A stretch of DNA of 64,000 bases from Methanococcus voltae PS (GCF_024807035.1 NZ_JANUCQ010000004.1:82366-146365), one strand, 5' to 3'; counted from the first letter of the stretch, positions 1-10,096 are shown. Notes: generated by a model from the sequence alone, not told the origin. Made by a program: numbers and translations.

Positions 1-61
1 TAAAAGTATTGATAATGATAAAAATACGGAAATTATTGAAAATAATGAAAATAATGAAAAG

Positions 62-988
62 ATGCAGACGGTAAAAATAAAACCAAATACTGTTGAAGAG
101 TTATCCAAAATAAAAGAAGAAATAAAAAGTAGCCTAAAAGAAGAAATAAACGTTATATATTACTTTTCAGGTACGGGTAATTCATATTATGTTGCAAGAG
201 AACTCGCCAAGGTACTTTCAAACAATAACGGTAAGGGAACTAAAACCAATACCAAAATTATTCCCATTGCAAATGAGATAAAAAAAGAGCAAATAACCTG
301 CGGTTCCGATAGAATAATATTTATATACCCAGTTTATGGTTTTGGAGTACCTGAAATAGTTGAAAGTTTTATAAAACGTTTAAATATGGAAAGAAACCCT
401 AAAATATACAGTATAGCCACTTGTGGAAAAATGGCAGGGGGAGTGCATTGCCAAGTGGATAAATTGTTAAAAGAGAAAAAACAGCAATTAAATGCAGGTT
501 ATACGGTTCAAATGCCTAGTAATTATATTTTAGCGTTTAGTGCCCCATCTCAATCTAAAATAATAGAGATTTTAGATGATACAGACATAAGGGTTAAAGA
601 ATTAGGGAATTTAATACAATCTAATGAAAAAAATAACGCAATGGATTCAATAATTGCTAAAATATCAACGGGGGCATTCTACCCATTCTGGAAAAAGAGT
701 TTGTATAAATTTGATGAAAAATTCAAAATATCAAAAGCTTGCAACCTTTGTGAGAATTGCGTTGAAATCTGCCCTGTTAGCAATATAGAAATAGTAGATA
801 ACGAAAAATTGGAAAATAACGATAGAATAATCTATAAACATAAATGTCAGGAATGTATGGGTTGCATACAAACTTGCCCGACCCGTGCCATAATATATGG
901 AAGTAGTGCCAAAAGAAAAAGCTACTTTAACCCGCGAGTTGAGATTAATGAGTTAATTGAAGCTAATAAAGGGATAATAAATCAATAA
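62..988 (+). CDS. EFR1-type flavodoxin/ferredoxin protein, N-terminus possibly outside window
   Basis: Predicted cytoplasmic electron-transfer protein. The N-terminal half is a flavodoxin-like FMN-binding fold, with the phosphate loop YYFSGTGNSYYVA at about residues 33-45. The C-terminal half carries two 4Fe-4S motifs, CNLCENCVEICPV near residue 226 and CQECMGCIQTCPT near residue 263. This arrangement is that of the EFR1 family; its redox partners are not identifiable here. The start is uncertain. The frame is open from base 2 of the window and no GGTGA-type site precedes the ATG at 62, so an Asn/Glu-rich N-terminal extension may begin upstream of the window. The next gene is 158 nt away, so no operon is evident. 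Confidence 0.8.
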   Translation: MQTVKIKPNTVEELSKIKEEIKSSLKEEINVIYYFSGTGNSYYVARELAKVLSNNNGKGTKTNTKIIPIANEIKKEQITCGSDRIIFIYPVYGFGVPEIVESFIKRLNMERNPKIYSIATCGKMAGGVHCQVDKLLKEKKQQLNAGYTVQMPSNYILAFSAPSQSKIIEILDDTDIRVKELGNLIQSNEKNNAMDSIIAKISTGAFYPFWKKSLYKFDEKFKISKACNLCENCVEICPVSNIEIVDNEKLENNDRIIYKHKCQECMGCIQTCPTRAIIYGSSAKRKSYFNPRVEINELIEANKGIINQ

Positions 989-1146
989 ACTAGATTATAT
1001 CTTATAATTTTAGATTATACTTTAGACTATATTTTATATTTATATTTATATTTATATTTTATATTTATCTAAATAAATAATTTATTTTTTAAATTTGAAG
1101 TCATTACTATTTGTATTGTGTCATTATATATGGGGGGTTGGCTATA

Positions 1147-2415
1147 ATGGGATTTACTAAAAATTTAAAAAAAATTTATTTAAATGGTCAAATGGGTGTT
1201 AATGACGAAAATATGGAAGAATTAAACAAAATATATAATATAATTAATTTAAACAATAATAATAAGCATGATGATAATACTCATAAAAATGACATATACA
1301 ACAAAGCAATTTTGTCAAATATATTGGAATTTCAAAATTTAAATATCGAATATACCTTTGAAAGAGGAATAGTATTTGCAATTGTCACTATATTATTTTT
1401 AGGACTTGCTAGTATCTCGATTACTAATATACTGACCATTATTTCTGCATTATTTCTCGGAATTTATGGTGGTCTATTGTATCCCGTATATTCTTTTAGT
1501 TTCCTATTATTGATACTATATCTGGCTTATACGAATAATTTGTACAGCAAATTTATAGTTATTATGTTTATTACTTCAATACTGATTAATTATTATTTAT
1601 ATTATATATTTGGATTTTTAGACTCTGTAATCCTTTATTCCGCATGTATTGGTGGAATATTAGCAGTAATGACCTACGTTTATCTTAAATACCGGTTAAT
1701 CTCGAGAGATAAAAAATTAGCATATCATACTATAGAATCAATTTTTAAGCTAAATTTACCTATTGAAAGTAGCTTACGATATAGGGTAGCTATTTGTAGG
1801 GAATATGCAAAAATAACTGCTATGTTGTTGAACAAAGCAGGTTTTAAAGATATATATTACTTTACGGTAATTGGACACGTTGCAACAGGCTTAAAATTGA
1901 ATAATAAATACTATGTGTTAGACCAAAGGTTACCGATATTATCGCTGAATGATTGGTTGTATAAAGTTGGTCGTAAAAATGTAGATGCTTATAAGCTGAA
2001 ATTCATGGATGTTACAGATTTAAACCGTAATTTGGATTCTAAAAATCATAACGAACATTTAAAAATAGAATTAGAAGATATAAACACTATTTATCGGGAT
2101 TATGACCATGATGAAAATTTATATCGAGAATTAAATTACAAAGATATGTCAAATAAGCTTTTAAAATTATTAAACTGTAATCCAAAACCAATTTTAAATA
2201 AAAAGCCGGATTTTAACATTACTTTGAAATACTATATTCGTGAAATTGATGAAGTTATAGAATACAGTATTTTAAGAATGCTTTATTTAGAAATTGGAAA
2301 AAAATTTGGGAGTAATATCTCTAAAATATCAAATATCGAGATATACAAGAGTGAAATCAATAAAAATGAGTTAGTAATTAACATATGGATTAATAATAAA
2401 GATTATACGGAATAA
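1147..2415 (+). CDS. Membrane protein with transglutaminase-like domain
   Basis: Integral membrane protein with a cytoplasmic or surface transglutaminase-like domain; substrate unknown. With the start at 1147 it has 422 residues. An Asn-rich polar stretch (about 1-70) is followed by about five hydrophobic segments (75-180) and then a papain-like core. In the core I see a Cys-His-Asp triad: Cys217 in CREYAK, His244 in IGHVATG and Asp259 in YYVLDQR. The C-terminal 150 residues are charged and match nothing I recognise. I chose 1147 because a run of Gs (GGGGGGTTGG) lies 5 nt upstream; an ATG at 1111 is in frame but has no such site. A peptidase role is as possible as cross-linking. A second protein with the same triad is encoded at 53561. 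Confidence 0.65.
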   Translation: MGFTKNLKKIYLNGQMGVNDENMEELNKIYNIINLNNNNKHDDNTHKNDIYNKAILSNILEFQNLNIEYTFERGIVFAIVTILFLGLASISITNILTIISALFLGIYGGLLYPVYSFSFLLLILYLAYTNNLYSKFIVIMFITSILINYYLYYIFGFLDSVILYSACIGGILAVMTYVYLKYRLISRDKKLAYHTIESIFKLNLPIESSLRYRVAICREYAKITAMLLNKAGFKDIYYFTVIGHVATGLKLNNKYYVLDQRLPILSLNDWLYKVGRKNVDAYKLKFMDVTDLNRNLDSKNHNEHLKIELEDINTIYRDYDHDENLYRELNYKDMSNKLLKLLNCNPKPILNKKPDFNITLKYYIREIDEVIEYSILRMLYLEIGKKFGSNISKISNIEIYKSEINKNELVINIWINNKDYTE

Positions 2416-2486
2416 TATAATAAAAAATTATAAGATAGTAAGTAAATAAGATAGTAAGTAAATTAGAATATTTACTTTTCTACATA

Positions 2487-3950
2487 TTATCTTTTTTGGC
2501 GCTCAATTCTTTGTTTTAGTATACATGGACCGCCCCTATTTCCGCCTATTGGGTGTTTTGGAGTCCCTAAACAATTCATACATCTTGCCATTACGCCTGC
2601 ACCGAGTGCTAAACCATCTTCAACAAATACGACGTGGTCGTTTGGTTCATCCCATATGTTCAAAGATTTCAGCATTTCGATTAAAACGTCAGGTTTTTCT
2701 CCAGTTATACCCGCTCTTCCAGTTATGCCTACTGCGGATTTTTCCGTAACTAAACCATTGTCTTTAGCTATTTTTATGACCCTACAAGCCACCCTAGCCG
2801 ATACTAAATCTAAACAATAAAGCAAAGTGTTAATATTTGATTTTTCATATAGTTCTTTTCCAATGGATTCCAACTTTATTAAATCGCTACCGTTTTCACC
2901 TACATCGCACCCAATTAAGTAAGTACCTGCTTTTTCAGCAGCTTCAGTATCCAATGGTACAGTACCGTATCTTGTACGCCCCATAGGTACACGCTCAACG
3001 CTAACGAATTCGTGAACTTTGTCGGAATATTCTTTTGCGAGTTTCTTATCTATCTTACCGGCCTTATTTTTGATATCTAAAACGGCTCCACCTTTTTTAC
3101 TAACAAGTCCAGTGCCTCGAACAAGTGCGTCAGGAATAGCACCGGCTAAACCGCATAAATTACCTACAACTTTTGCGTAAGGTAATTCATCATTTATAAC
3201 CCTACCTGCGAGTGTAGTACCGAAATCAATGGAAATACAAGGGTTTCTAAAGTCTACATCCGTCCATTTTGAACCAGATTTTAAACCTGCTGTTACTAAT
3301 TCTCCTTCCATCTCGTTTGCTACGGCTTCTTTACCTTTTGGAGGTACTACACCAGTTACTGCACCGTCAAACATTACTTTATCAACTAAACAGTAATTCT
3401 GCAATTTTTCCGGAAGTTGTTTTTTAGTCATGATTGGAGTCATCTTTGAATTTGGAATTCCTGCGTTTCTACAACCTTCTGCAAGTGCAACTATCATATT
3501 TCCAACTTCTTCAGGAGATGCAAAACCTGCAGTAACCCCTGTACTTCTAACTACGAAATGAATATCATCGGGTGTTAAATGTGCCTTTTCTAAAGCTCCG
3601 AGCAATACGTCCCTAACCATATCAGATACAGCTTCTTTGGTTAATTCAATACCCCAAATTGTAGTACCAAATACGTTTTCGCCTTTTTTAGGGCCTCTTA
3701 CATCCCTAGTCATTCTTACATCTTTACTTACTAAGTAAGTAATACCTTCTTCCATATCCGTTGCTGTTATAATCGCTTTGGTAGTTGTATTACCTAATTC
3801 AACAGAAGCTACAACATAATAAGGTTTTACGTGTTGATTTGGACCCACTTGTCGGGGATTTAAGTCCATTAAATCAACTGTTTTAGACATTGAGTAATTT
3901 ACTTTTTTAGATTTGTTAAATATGGATTTTATAGAGTCCATAATACCCAT
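2487..3950 (-). CDS. Methanogenesis marker protein 14
   Basis: Cytoplasmic protein of the methanogenesis marker 14 family, found in methanogens and relatives; its biochemical role is not established to my knowledge. It is 487 residues. Two segments resemble the phosphate loops of the actin-like ATPase (ASKHA) superfamily: VELGNTTTKAI near residue 52 and SIDFGTTLAGR near residue 240, with further Gly-rich segments (GCDVGENGSD, VEDGLALGAG) toward the C-terminus. ASKHA-type ATPase activity is therefore an inference. The start is supported by GGAAGTGAT 4 nt before the ATG. It stands alone on this strand and is convergent with the membrane transglutaminase-like gene. A long non-coding region lies on its upstream side. 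Confidence 0.85.
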   Translation of the reverse strand: MGIMDSIKSIFNKSKKVNYSMSKTVDLMDLNPRQVGPNQHVKPYYVVASVELGNTTTKAIITATDMEEGITYLVSKDVRMTRDVRGPKKGENVFGTTIWGIELTKEAVSDMVRDVLLGALEKAHLTPDDIHFVVRSTGVTAGFASPEEVGNMIVALAEGCRNAGIPNSKMTPIMTKKQLPEKLQNYCLVDKVMFDGAVTGVVPPKGKEAVANEMEGELVTAGLKSGSKWTDVDFRNPCISIDFGTTLAGRVINDELPYAKVVGNLCGLAGAIPDALVRGTGLVSKKGGAVLDIKNKAGKIDKKLAKEYSDKVHEFVSVERVPMGRTRYGTVPLDTEAAEKAGTYLIGCDVGENGSDLIKLESIGKELYEKSNINTLLYCLDLVSARVACRVIKIAKDNGLVTEKSAVGITGRAGITGEKPDVLIEMLKSLNIWDEPNDHVVFVEDGLALGAGVMARCMNCLGTPKHPIGGNRGGPCILKQRIERQKR

Positions 3951-4215
3951 AGTATCACTTCCACATACCGCTATATAGAGAATAAAATAATTAAAAAATA
4001 CTTAAAATACTTAATTAAGTATATATTTAAACGACAATAATATATAATAACATAATAAAATAGGTTTAAAAAGTATAAATATGTATTTAATTTAATTTTA
4101 AAATAGTTACATTAAAAATCTTAAATTAAAAAATCCTAAAATATTACCTATTTACGAAATTAGAGGGCAATAAATAAATTTAATTCAATAGATTTATATA
4201 ATATAAAATACACGA

Positions 4216-4239
4216 GTATATTTGCACATATGTGTAAAA
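4216..4239. promoter_or_regulatory. Operator-like element, copy 1
   Basis: A near-palindromic core, TTTGCACATATGTGTAAA (4221-4238), sits in a 24-bp block. The same block recurs with two mismatches at 43666-43689, upstream of the DUF364 gene of the molybdate/tungstate locus. Long shared near-palindromes in non-coding DNA suggest a common DNA-binding protein. Which transcript this copy serves is unclear: the marker 14 start is 266 bp to the left and the bioB start is 643 bp to the right. Confidence 0.45.
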
Positions 4240-4262
4240 CATTTTGAAATACTCCAAAATGT
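4239..4262. promoter_or_regulatory. Inverted repeat adjoining the element at 4216
   Basis: Perfect 8-bp arms ACATTTTG (4239-4246) and CAAAATGT (4255-4262) flank an 8-bp spacer. It directly abuts the near-palindrome at 4221-4238, so the two together look like a composite binding region. The half-site CAAAATGT resembles ACAAATGT of the inverted repeat at 46420-46439 upstream of wtpA, but the match is only partial. Confidence 0.35.
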
Positions 4263-4881
4263 GATATATGTTTGTGCATGCTATAAATCTATAATTATGG
4301 TAACTAAATACTTATATAATATGCGACACCCAAAACAATTTAATAATTTTAGAGACGTAAAGTAATAAATAACTAATTATTAAAGAGAGAACTTAAAACT
4401 GCTTTTGCAAAATTATTAACTATCTAATAGCATAATAATACCTCAATATCTATATGCTATATCTTAAATTATGTACTTAAATTATGTATTATGTAACATA
4501 TACTTAATGTATTTTGAGTTATATATTGTACTATGTATGTCTGTATAGTCTATTCTATTTTATTTTAATTTTTTTTGTTAGATAATTAAATTAATCAATA
4601 ATTAGCTATTTAAATTAGTTAATTAAGTAGTTAACTTAATGTTAGTTAATTTACTATTTGTTGTATTATCTGTTTTTAATTTATTGCCTATTTTATATTT
4701 GTTTTATATTTGTTTATCATTATTTGACTATTTTAATTTTATATAGTATAATTACATAATATATACCAAATTATAAATTATAAATTATAAATTACAACTT
4801 AAAATGATATTATAAATTATATTATAAAGTATATTATAAATTATATTACATAGAATAATTAAAATTTAAAGACGAGATAAC

Positions 4882-5946
4882 ATGAATAAAGAACTAAAAA
4901 ACGAAAATGATGACGTAGAAAATTCAGAAGATATAAAAGAGGAAGTAAATAGCGATATTGATATTTCCGAATTAAATGTACTTGATGAAGAACTTTTAAA
5001 TTCCTCTTTGGAAGGTATTTCTCATAAAAAATCTTTAGAATTATGGGATTTAGATTTAGATGTGCTATTAAATACAACAAATAATTTAAAAATTATCTGT
5101 GGAAACAATAAAAAGCCAAAAATGGATTTATGTTCGATAATAAATGCAAAATCTGGCAAATGTACTCAAAATTGTTCATTTTGTGCTCAATCTATCCATA
5201 ATACCTGCGAAATAGATGAATATGGATTAAAAACCCCTCAAGAAATATTGAAAAACGCAAAAGGAATGAAACAATACTGTAACAGGTACTCGATAGTTAC
5301 CAGTGGTAAAAAGGTATCTGATGAAGAATTTGAAACAATTCTCGAAACTTTAGTTGGTATACAAAAAGAAACAGGATTAAAAACTTGTGCATCGTTAGGA
5401 ATACTATCAAAAGACCAAATAAAAGCTTTTTCAGAAAATAAAATAAGATTGCATAATAATTTGGAGACTTCAAAAGAATACTTCGATAAAATTTGTACAA
5501 CTCATAGTTATAAAGATAAATATGACGTTACAAAAAAAGCCAAAAAATACGGGGTTAGTGTATGTAGTGGCGGTATTTTTGGTCTCGGGGAAACTAAAAA
5601 GGATAGACACAGTATGATATACGATTTAAAGGAACTTGGTGTAGATAGTATAGCATTAAACTTGTTAAATCCTATTAAAGGTACTAAAAACTATGAATTA
5701 ATAGATAATAAAGTTTACACGCCAATTGGAGTCATAGAAGCGTTGAAATCTATTGCAATCGCAAAAATAATTTATCCACAAAGTAGCGTGAGACTATGTG
5801 GTGGCAGAGAACACGTCTTAAAAGATTTGCAAAATTTAGCGTTTTATTCGCTTGATGGTCTTATGGTGGGCAATTATTTAACCACAGATGGTCAGAGTCC
5901 AGATAAAGATTTAAAAATGTTAAAAGAGATGGGTTTTGAGATTTAA
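4882..5946 (+). CDS. bioB: Biotin synthase (radical SAM)
   Basis: Converts dethiobiotin to biotin by radical-SAM sulfur insertion. The radical-SAM triad is Cys94, Cys98 and Cys101 in GKCTQNCSFCAQS. The expected ligands of the auxiliary 2Fe-2S cluster are also visible: Cys in KTCASLGILS, Cys in VCSGGIFGLGE and Arg in VRLCGGRE. The RLHNNLETS motif also matches the family. The protein is 354 residues because of an acidic extension of about 60 residues before the conserved core. The upstream site is weak (GAGAT before the ATG). bioA lies 54 kb away at 59044, and bioW, bioF and bioD are not in the window, so the pathway is dispersed here. The preceding 931 bp are non-coding. Confidence 0.9.
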   Translation: MNKELKNENDDVENSEDIKEEVNSDIDISELNVLDEELLNSSLEGISHKKSLELWDLDLDVLLNTTNNLKIICGNNKKPKMDLCSIINAKSGKCTQNCSFCAQSIHNTCEIDEYGLKTPQEILKNAKGMKQYCNRYSIVTSGKKVSDEEFETILETLVGIQKETGLKTCASLGILSKDQIKAFSENKIRLHNNLETSKEYFDKICTTHSYKDKYDVTKKAKKYGVSVCSGGIFGLGETKKDRHSMIYDLKELGVDSIALNLLNPIKGTKNYELIDNKVYTPIGVIEALKSIAIAKIIYPQSSVRLCGGREHVLKDLQNLAFYSLDGLMVGNYLTTDGQSPDKDLKMLKEMGFEI

Positions 5947-6104
5947 TACCCTTCTAAATAATAACTATAAAATAATTATAAAATAATTATAAAATATAAA
6001 AATTTAAATTCTATTTTATTTATTTTACTTTATTTCCTTATTTTTATTTTTTATTTCATTAGTTCATTAATTATTTAATTTTCATTATTCTAAGATTATT
6101 AGCC

Positions 6105-6776
6105 CTAATTTTCATAGAATATTAGCGAACCATAAAAGTCATGCGGTAGTGTGTAAATATAAACACCATATTGCGGGTATATTTTAACATCTATCGTGCC
6201 ATCTTCGTTTATTGCAGTGGCTAAATACCTATTTGTACCATATTCGTCGACTAAATCCGTGTTATTTAATTTTAACACATAATTTGCTTGAGGTAATGGT
6301 TGATTAACGTTATCTATTGGTTTTACCATGAAATATTTAATATTATGCAATCTGTAGACTACACCAGTATTACCTGGGATACTTGTATCGTTCCCTATTA
6401 GTTCCGGCTGAATGGTTCCATTACTTTGGACTAGACCATCACTATTTAACGTATATGCGATACCATTCGTATCTACGGCTATAAAACCCGATTCATAAGC
6501 AGTTTGTGGGTTCGAAGGGTCGTAAATCCAACAAGCACCTATACGCACATTACCAACTAAGGGACCCAGAACGGTTTTATTTGTAGCATTTTGAACGTCT
6601 CCGGTTGAATAACCACCTAATATATCAATATTACTTAAAATTCCGGAGCTTTCGGCAACGTCGTTTAAAAATATATATGCCAAAATTGATGCAGAGAGTA
6701 TTACGACCAATAATAGCAGTATTAACTCTAAAGATATTTGCCCCTTTTTGGATTTTTTTAGTTTATTTAGTTTCAA
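6105..6776 (-). CDS. Pilin-like protein with class III (EppA-type) signal peptide
   Basis: Exported pilin-like subunit. The N-terminus is short and basic (KLNKLKKSKKG), followed by QISLELILLLLVVILSAS. This is the QxSxE plus hydrophobic-stem motif that the prepilin peptidase EppA cleaves just before the Gln in Methanococcus. Mature length would be about 212 residues, longer than the small major pilins, so this may be a minor pilin or a pseudopilin. The globular part has several N-x-S/T sequons (for example NATNKT, NGT, NDTS) available for N-glycosylation. Translation starts at TTG, supported by GGGGTGA 5 nt upstream. It is not beside other pilus genes. Confidence 0.75.
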   Translation of the reverse strand: MKLNKLKKSKKGQISLELILLLLVVILSASILAYIFLNDVAESSGILSNIDILGGYSTGDVQNATNKTVLGPLVGNVRIGACWIYDPSNPQTAYESGFIAVDTNGIAYTLNSDGLVQSNGTIQPELIGNDTSIPGNTGVVYRLHNIKYFMVKPIDNVNQPLPQANYVLKLNNTDLVDEYGTNRYLATAINEDGTIDVKIYPQYGVYIYTLPHDFYGSLIFYEN

Positions 6777-7168
6777 AATGTCACCCCTAAAGATTATAAC
6801 ATTTTTAAGGTTTTTAAAGTCTTATAACTTAATTTTTTCAACTTAATGAGGCATTATATAGATTGAAATTTAAAAATAGGTACTATTAATTTATAAATTT
6901 GATTTTTTTATTCTATAATATTATTTATAAAATTATTACTATATTAAGTAAGTAGATTAATTTTTACAAAAAAACAAAGCAAAATATCGATAATTTGTAA
7001 CTTAAAAAATAATTTAAAAATAATTTAAAAATAGTTTAAAATAACTAAAAATATAGTTATATAGTAATAAAACATAATGGTAACCTTAAATAATAATTTA
7101 GAAATAATATAATAATACTAATATAAAAATTAAAAAATAAAAAATAAAAAATAAAACACGTGACCAAT
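6777..7168. other. 392-bp intergenic region, nothing recognised
   Basis: Divergent promoter region between the pilin-like gene and the APC permease. It is almost entirely A and T with many homopolymer runs. I see no ORF with a ribosome binding site and no strong inverted repeat. Confidence 0.5.
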
Positions 7169-8479
7169 ATGGACAAAACTACTATCGATAATAAAAATAC
7201 CAGTATCAGTAATACAAACGGGAAAAAATTAGGAATATTTACACTTACGGGGCTTATAATAGGCCCTTTATTAGGCTCAGGAATCGTAATAATGCCCCCT
7301 TTAGTTCACGAAACACTCGGAGACTATTCAGTTTTTGGCTGGATATTTATGATGATATTAAGTGGAATTTTTGCATATATTGCAAGTAAATTATGTATAT
7401 TATTCCCTGGAGACTCTGGTTTAGCAGATGTTGTAGAGTATTCCTTTGGAAAATCATTTAGGAATTTAACGGCCACATATTTAATAGTTTCAGCATTTTT
7501 AGGGCCTGTTATAATACTTATGGTTTCAGGCGAATACTTATCAGCGTTAATTTCAAACTGGGGCTTATCCATACCTCCGGAGTTTTATGCACTTTTATTG
7601 CTTTCTTTGGCTTTTATAACTCTTTTAAAAGATATTGCACAAGTTGGTAAGATTTCTACGATATTATCAGGCATTATAACGATAGTTTTGTTAGCAGGAG
7701 GGTTATTCACAATTGCATTTTACCGAAAAGACCCGATATTTGTACCTACGGCAATATCTGGCTACGATATCGGTCATTCATTCTTACTAATGTTTTGGTC
7801 AATTTTAGGATGGGAAATCCTGGGGAATTATAGCTTAGAAGTAAAAAATCCTAAAAAAATAATACCAAAATCGGCTTTACTGACCGTTTTAATTGTTTCA
7901 CTGGTTTATATCGTTGTTTCATTTGCAATACAAACGATAGATATGAATTTGGTAAATCCTCCAAACATGGTTTCTATGCTATCGGTGATTCTATACCCAT
8001 TATTTGGCGACAATTCAAATGCTTTATTGACAATAACAGTTACAGGACTTTGTTTCTGTTCATACATGATGATAATAGGTGGCGTTAGTAGATTAATAAC
8101 TTCTCAAGCGTTAAATGGGGCTTTCCCTAGCTTTTTGTCAAAGCCATTGTCATTGCGGAATGAAACAAATGTTCCAATAGGGGGTATTGCATTTTTGTTT
8201 ATTGCTAATATAATAACCATAGGAGTACTCGCTTTCAAGTTATTAAGTTTAACAGATATAATTACGATGACAAACGCCTTTTTAATTGGTAATGCGTTAT
8301 TATCATTGTTAGCGTCGATAAAAATATTTAAAAACAGTCTTCCACGATTTGGAGCGATATTGATTTCCATTTGTTTCGCTATAATGTTGATGTACTCTTC
8401 CCCCTGGGTTTTGGGTATTTTAAGCCTATTTTTAATAATTGCGCTAATTAATTGGTACTTAGATAGGAAAAATAACTAA
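7169..8479 (+). CDS. APC-superfamily amino acid permease
   Basis: Integral membrane transporter, about 436 residues with about 12 hydrophobic segments. The first segment contains GLIIGPLLGSGIVIMPP, corresponding to the unwound glycine-rich helix 1 (G-S/T-G) of amino acid-polyamine-organocation carriers. The segment EVKNPKKIIPKSALLTV after helix 6 is also typical (E-x-x-NP-x-K/R-x-I-P-x-A). Substrate cannot be read from sequence. ATG 7169 is preferred because GTGA (7160-7163) is well spaced before it; a GTG start at 7160 is possible. It is convergent with the vor genes, so import of a branched-chain amino acid is an attractive but unsupported idea. Confidence 0.8.
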   Translation: MDKTTIDNKNTSISNTNGKKLGIFTLTGLIIGPLLGSGIVIMPPLVHETLGDYSVFGWIFMMILSGIFAYIASKLCILFPGDSGLADVVEYSFGKSFRNLTATYLIVSAFLGPVIILMVSGEYLSALISNWGLSIPPEFYALLLLSLAFITLLKDIAQVGKISTILSGIITIVLLAGGLFTIAFYRKDPIFVPTAISGYDIGHSFLLMFWSILGWEILGNYSLEVKNPKKIIPKSALLTVLIVSLVYIVVSFAIQTIDMNLVNPPNMVSMLSVILYPLFGDNSNALLTITVTGLCFCSYMMIIGGVSRLITSQALNGAFPSFLSKPLSLRNETNVPIGGIAFLFIANIITIGVLAFKLLSLTDIITMTNAFLIGNALLSLLASIKIFKNSLPRFGAILISICFAIMLMYSSPWVLGILSLFLIIALINWYLDRKNN

Positions 8480-8623
8480 AAACTAATAAATAAGAATAAA
8501 ATAATAAAAGTAAAAAATATAAAGAAATATAAAAAACTAATAAAATAATATAATAAAATAATATACTAAAATAAAATAATATAATAAAATAATATAAATT
8601 AAAGTTAGATTAATTTAATTTAT

Positions 8624-10096
8624 TTAATTTAAATTCTCTTTTGCCCATTTTTCGCCTGCTTCCAATACCTTAACGTTCATAGGTATTAATTTAGGCTTTT
8701 TAGCAAATGTTTTTTCAATTGCACTAACAAAAGTCTCTTTTGCTAACCCTGTTGTATTTAATGCCATAATTACGCCCAACATAACAGTGTTCATAGCTCT
8801 TTCGTTACCCATTTCTCTTGCAAGTTCTAAAGCAGGTACGCTTATAATTTTAACATCTTTTGAAACTTCCAAATTTAATTCGTCGATATTTCCAATGTTT
8901 TCGTCACATAATATAATACCGCCTTCTTTTACATCTTTTGCAAAGCTTTCTAATGACGGTCTATTGAATGCAACCAATAAATCAGGCGCATAAACTACTG
9001 GCGAACCGATATCCTTTCCAGAAATTACAACAGAACAGTTTGAAGTCCCTCCTCTCTGTTCTGGACCGTATGATGGATACCATGAAACATTATTTCTTGA
9101 ACTACAAGCTGCTTCTGCGAGAGTTAAACCCATACTTAAAACACCTTGACCGCCAAATCCTGCAATTTTAACGTGTTTTTCACTAAACTCTGGGTCATAT
9201 ATAGCGTTTTCTGCACCGTTCTCAACTTCAAATATGTTATTCAAAGATTCGGTTGAAAAATCACTTTCTGGTCTATTGTAAGCTACTGCTTCATCGTAGT
9301 TATCCCTATATACACCTAATGGGAATTCTTTTTCCATTTGCTCGTTTATAAATTCTTCTGCCATTTTACTATTTTGTTTTAAGTTAGTTGGGCAAGGGCT
9401 CAATATTTCAATGAATGAATAACCTTTTCCTTCTTTTTGAATAGTTAAAGCTTTTTTAATGGATTGTTTTGCTTTCCTAATATGTTTAATGTCCGATACG
9501 GACACTCTAGCAATATAAACCGGTGCTTTTAAATTACTCAATAATTCACACATGTGAATTGGATATCCTGTGTAATCTGGGTCTCTACCATTTAAACAAG
9601 TGGTTGTTTTTTCTCCGATTAACGTTGTTGGTGCCATTTGACCGCCAGTCATTCCATAAACAGTGTTGTTTACAAAGAATACGGCCATTTTTTCGCCCCT
9701 ATTTGCAGCTTGCATTGTTTCGTTTAAACCGATTGAAGCGAGGTCACCGTCTCCTTGGTAGGACAATACAATAGAATTGTCTTGAGCTCTTGATACACCT
9801 GTACCTACTGCTGGAGCCCTACCGTGTGCTACCTGAATGTTTCCACAGTTAAAATAATAATAGGCAAATACAGCACAGCCTACAGGACTAATCATTACAC
9901 ATCTATCCATAATATCTAGTTCTTCCATTGCTTCGCCGATTAATTTATGTATAATTCCGTGACCACATCCTGCACAGTAGTGGGTTGCTGTTGGTGCTGA
10001 ACCGCCTTTTCTTGGGAATTCTTCTAAAAGCCCTTTTGGGTTTCTTATTACTTTTTCGTTAGCTGTTTCGCACATATTTTCTGTGTTTGTCTTCAT
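8624..10096 (-). CDS. vorA: 2-oxoisovalerate (2-oxoacid):ferredoxin oxidoreductase, fused beta-gamma subunit
   Basis: Catalytic subunit of a ferredoxin-dependent 2-oxoacid oxidoreductase, most likely VOR, which interconverts branched-chain 2-oxoacids and acyl-CoA. The N-terminal half is the TPP-binding beta domain, with CAGCGHGI near residue 41 and the TPP/Mg motif [11 protein letters not shown] near 115. The C-terminal half (about 300-490) is the gamma domain ([29 protein letters not shown]). This beta-gamma fusion of about 480-490 residues is the layout of methanogen VorA. The start is supported by AGGGGAAATT before the ATG. It is last in the order vorC, vorB, vorA. A paralogue using another 2-oxoacid cannot be excluded. 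Confidence 0.85.
   Translation of the reverse strand: MKTNTENMCETANEKVIRNPKGLLEEFPRKGGSAPTATHYCAGCGHGIIHKLIGEAMEELDIMDRCVMISPVGCAVFAYYYFNCGNIQVAHGRAPAVGTGVSRAQDNSIVLSYQGDGDLASIGLNETMQAANRGEKMAVFFVNNTVYGMTGGQMAPTTLIGEKTTTCLNGRDPDYTGYPIHMCELLSNLKAPVYIARVSVSDIKHIRKAKQSIKKALTIQKEGKGYSFIEILSPCPTNLKQNSKMAEEFINEQMEKEFPLGVYRDNYDEAVAYNRPESDFSTESLNNIFEVENGAENAIYDPEFSEKHVKIAGFGGQGVLSMGLTLAEAACSSRNNVSWYPSYGPEQRGGTSNCSVVISGKDIGSPVVYAPDLLVAFNRPSLESFAKDVKEGGIILCDENIGNIDELNLEVSKDVKIISVPALELAREMGNERAMNTVMLGVIMALNTTGLAKETFVSAIEKTFAKKPKLIPMNVKVLEAGEKWAKENLN

Larger units (their letters stand above)
3951..4881. other. 931-bp non-coding region between the marker 14 gene and bioB
   Basis: I find no convincing ORF with a ribosome binding site on either strand. 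The region is very AT-rich except for a 50-bp patch at 4216-4262 holding two operator-like inverted repeats, which are listed separately. A TATA-like CTTATATAATATG lies at about 4311-4323. It could drive a plus-strand transcript starting near 4345, which would be a leader of more than 500 nt for bioB or an untranslated RNA. Nothing in the remainder has recognisable RNA-gene structure. Confidence 0.6.
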
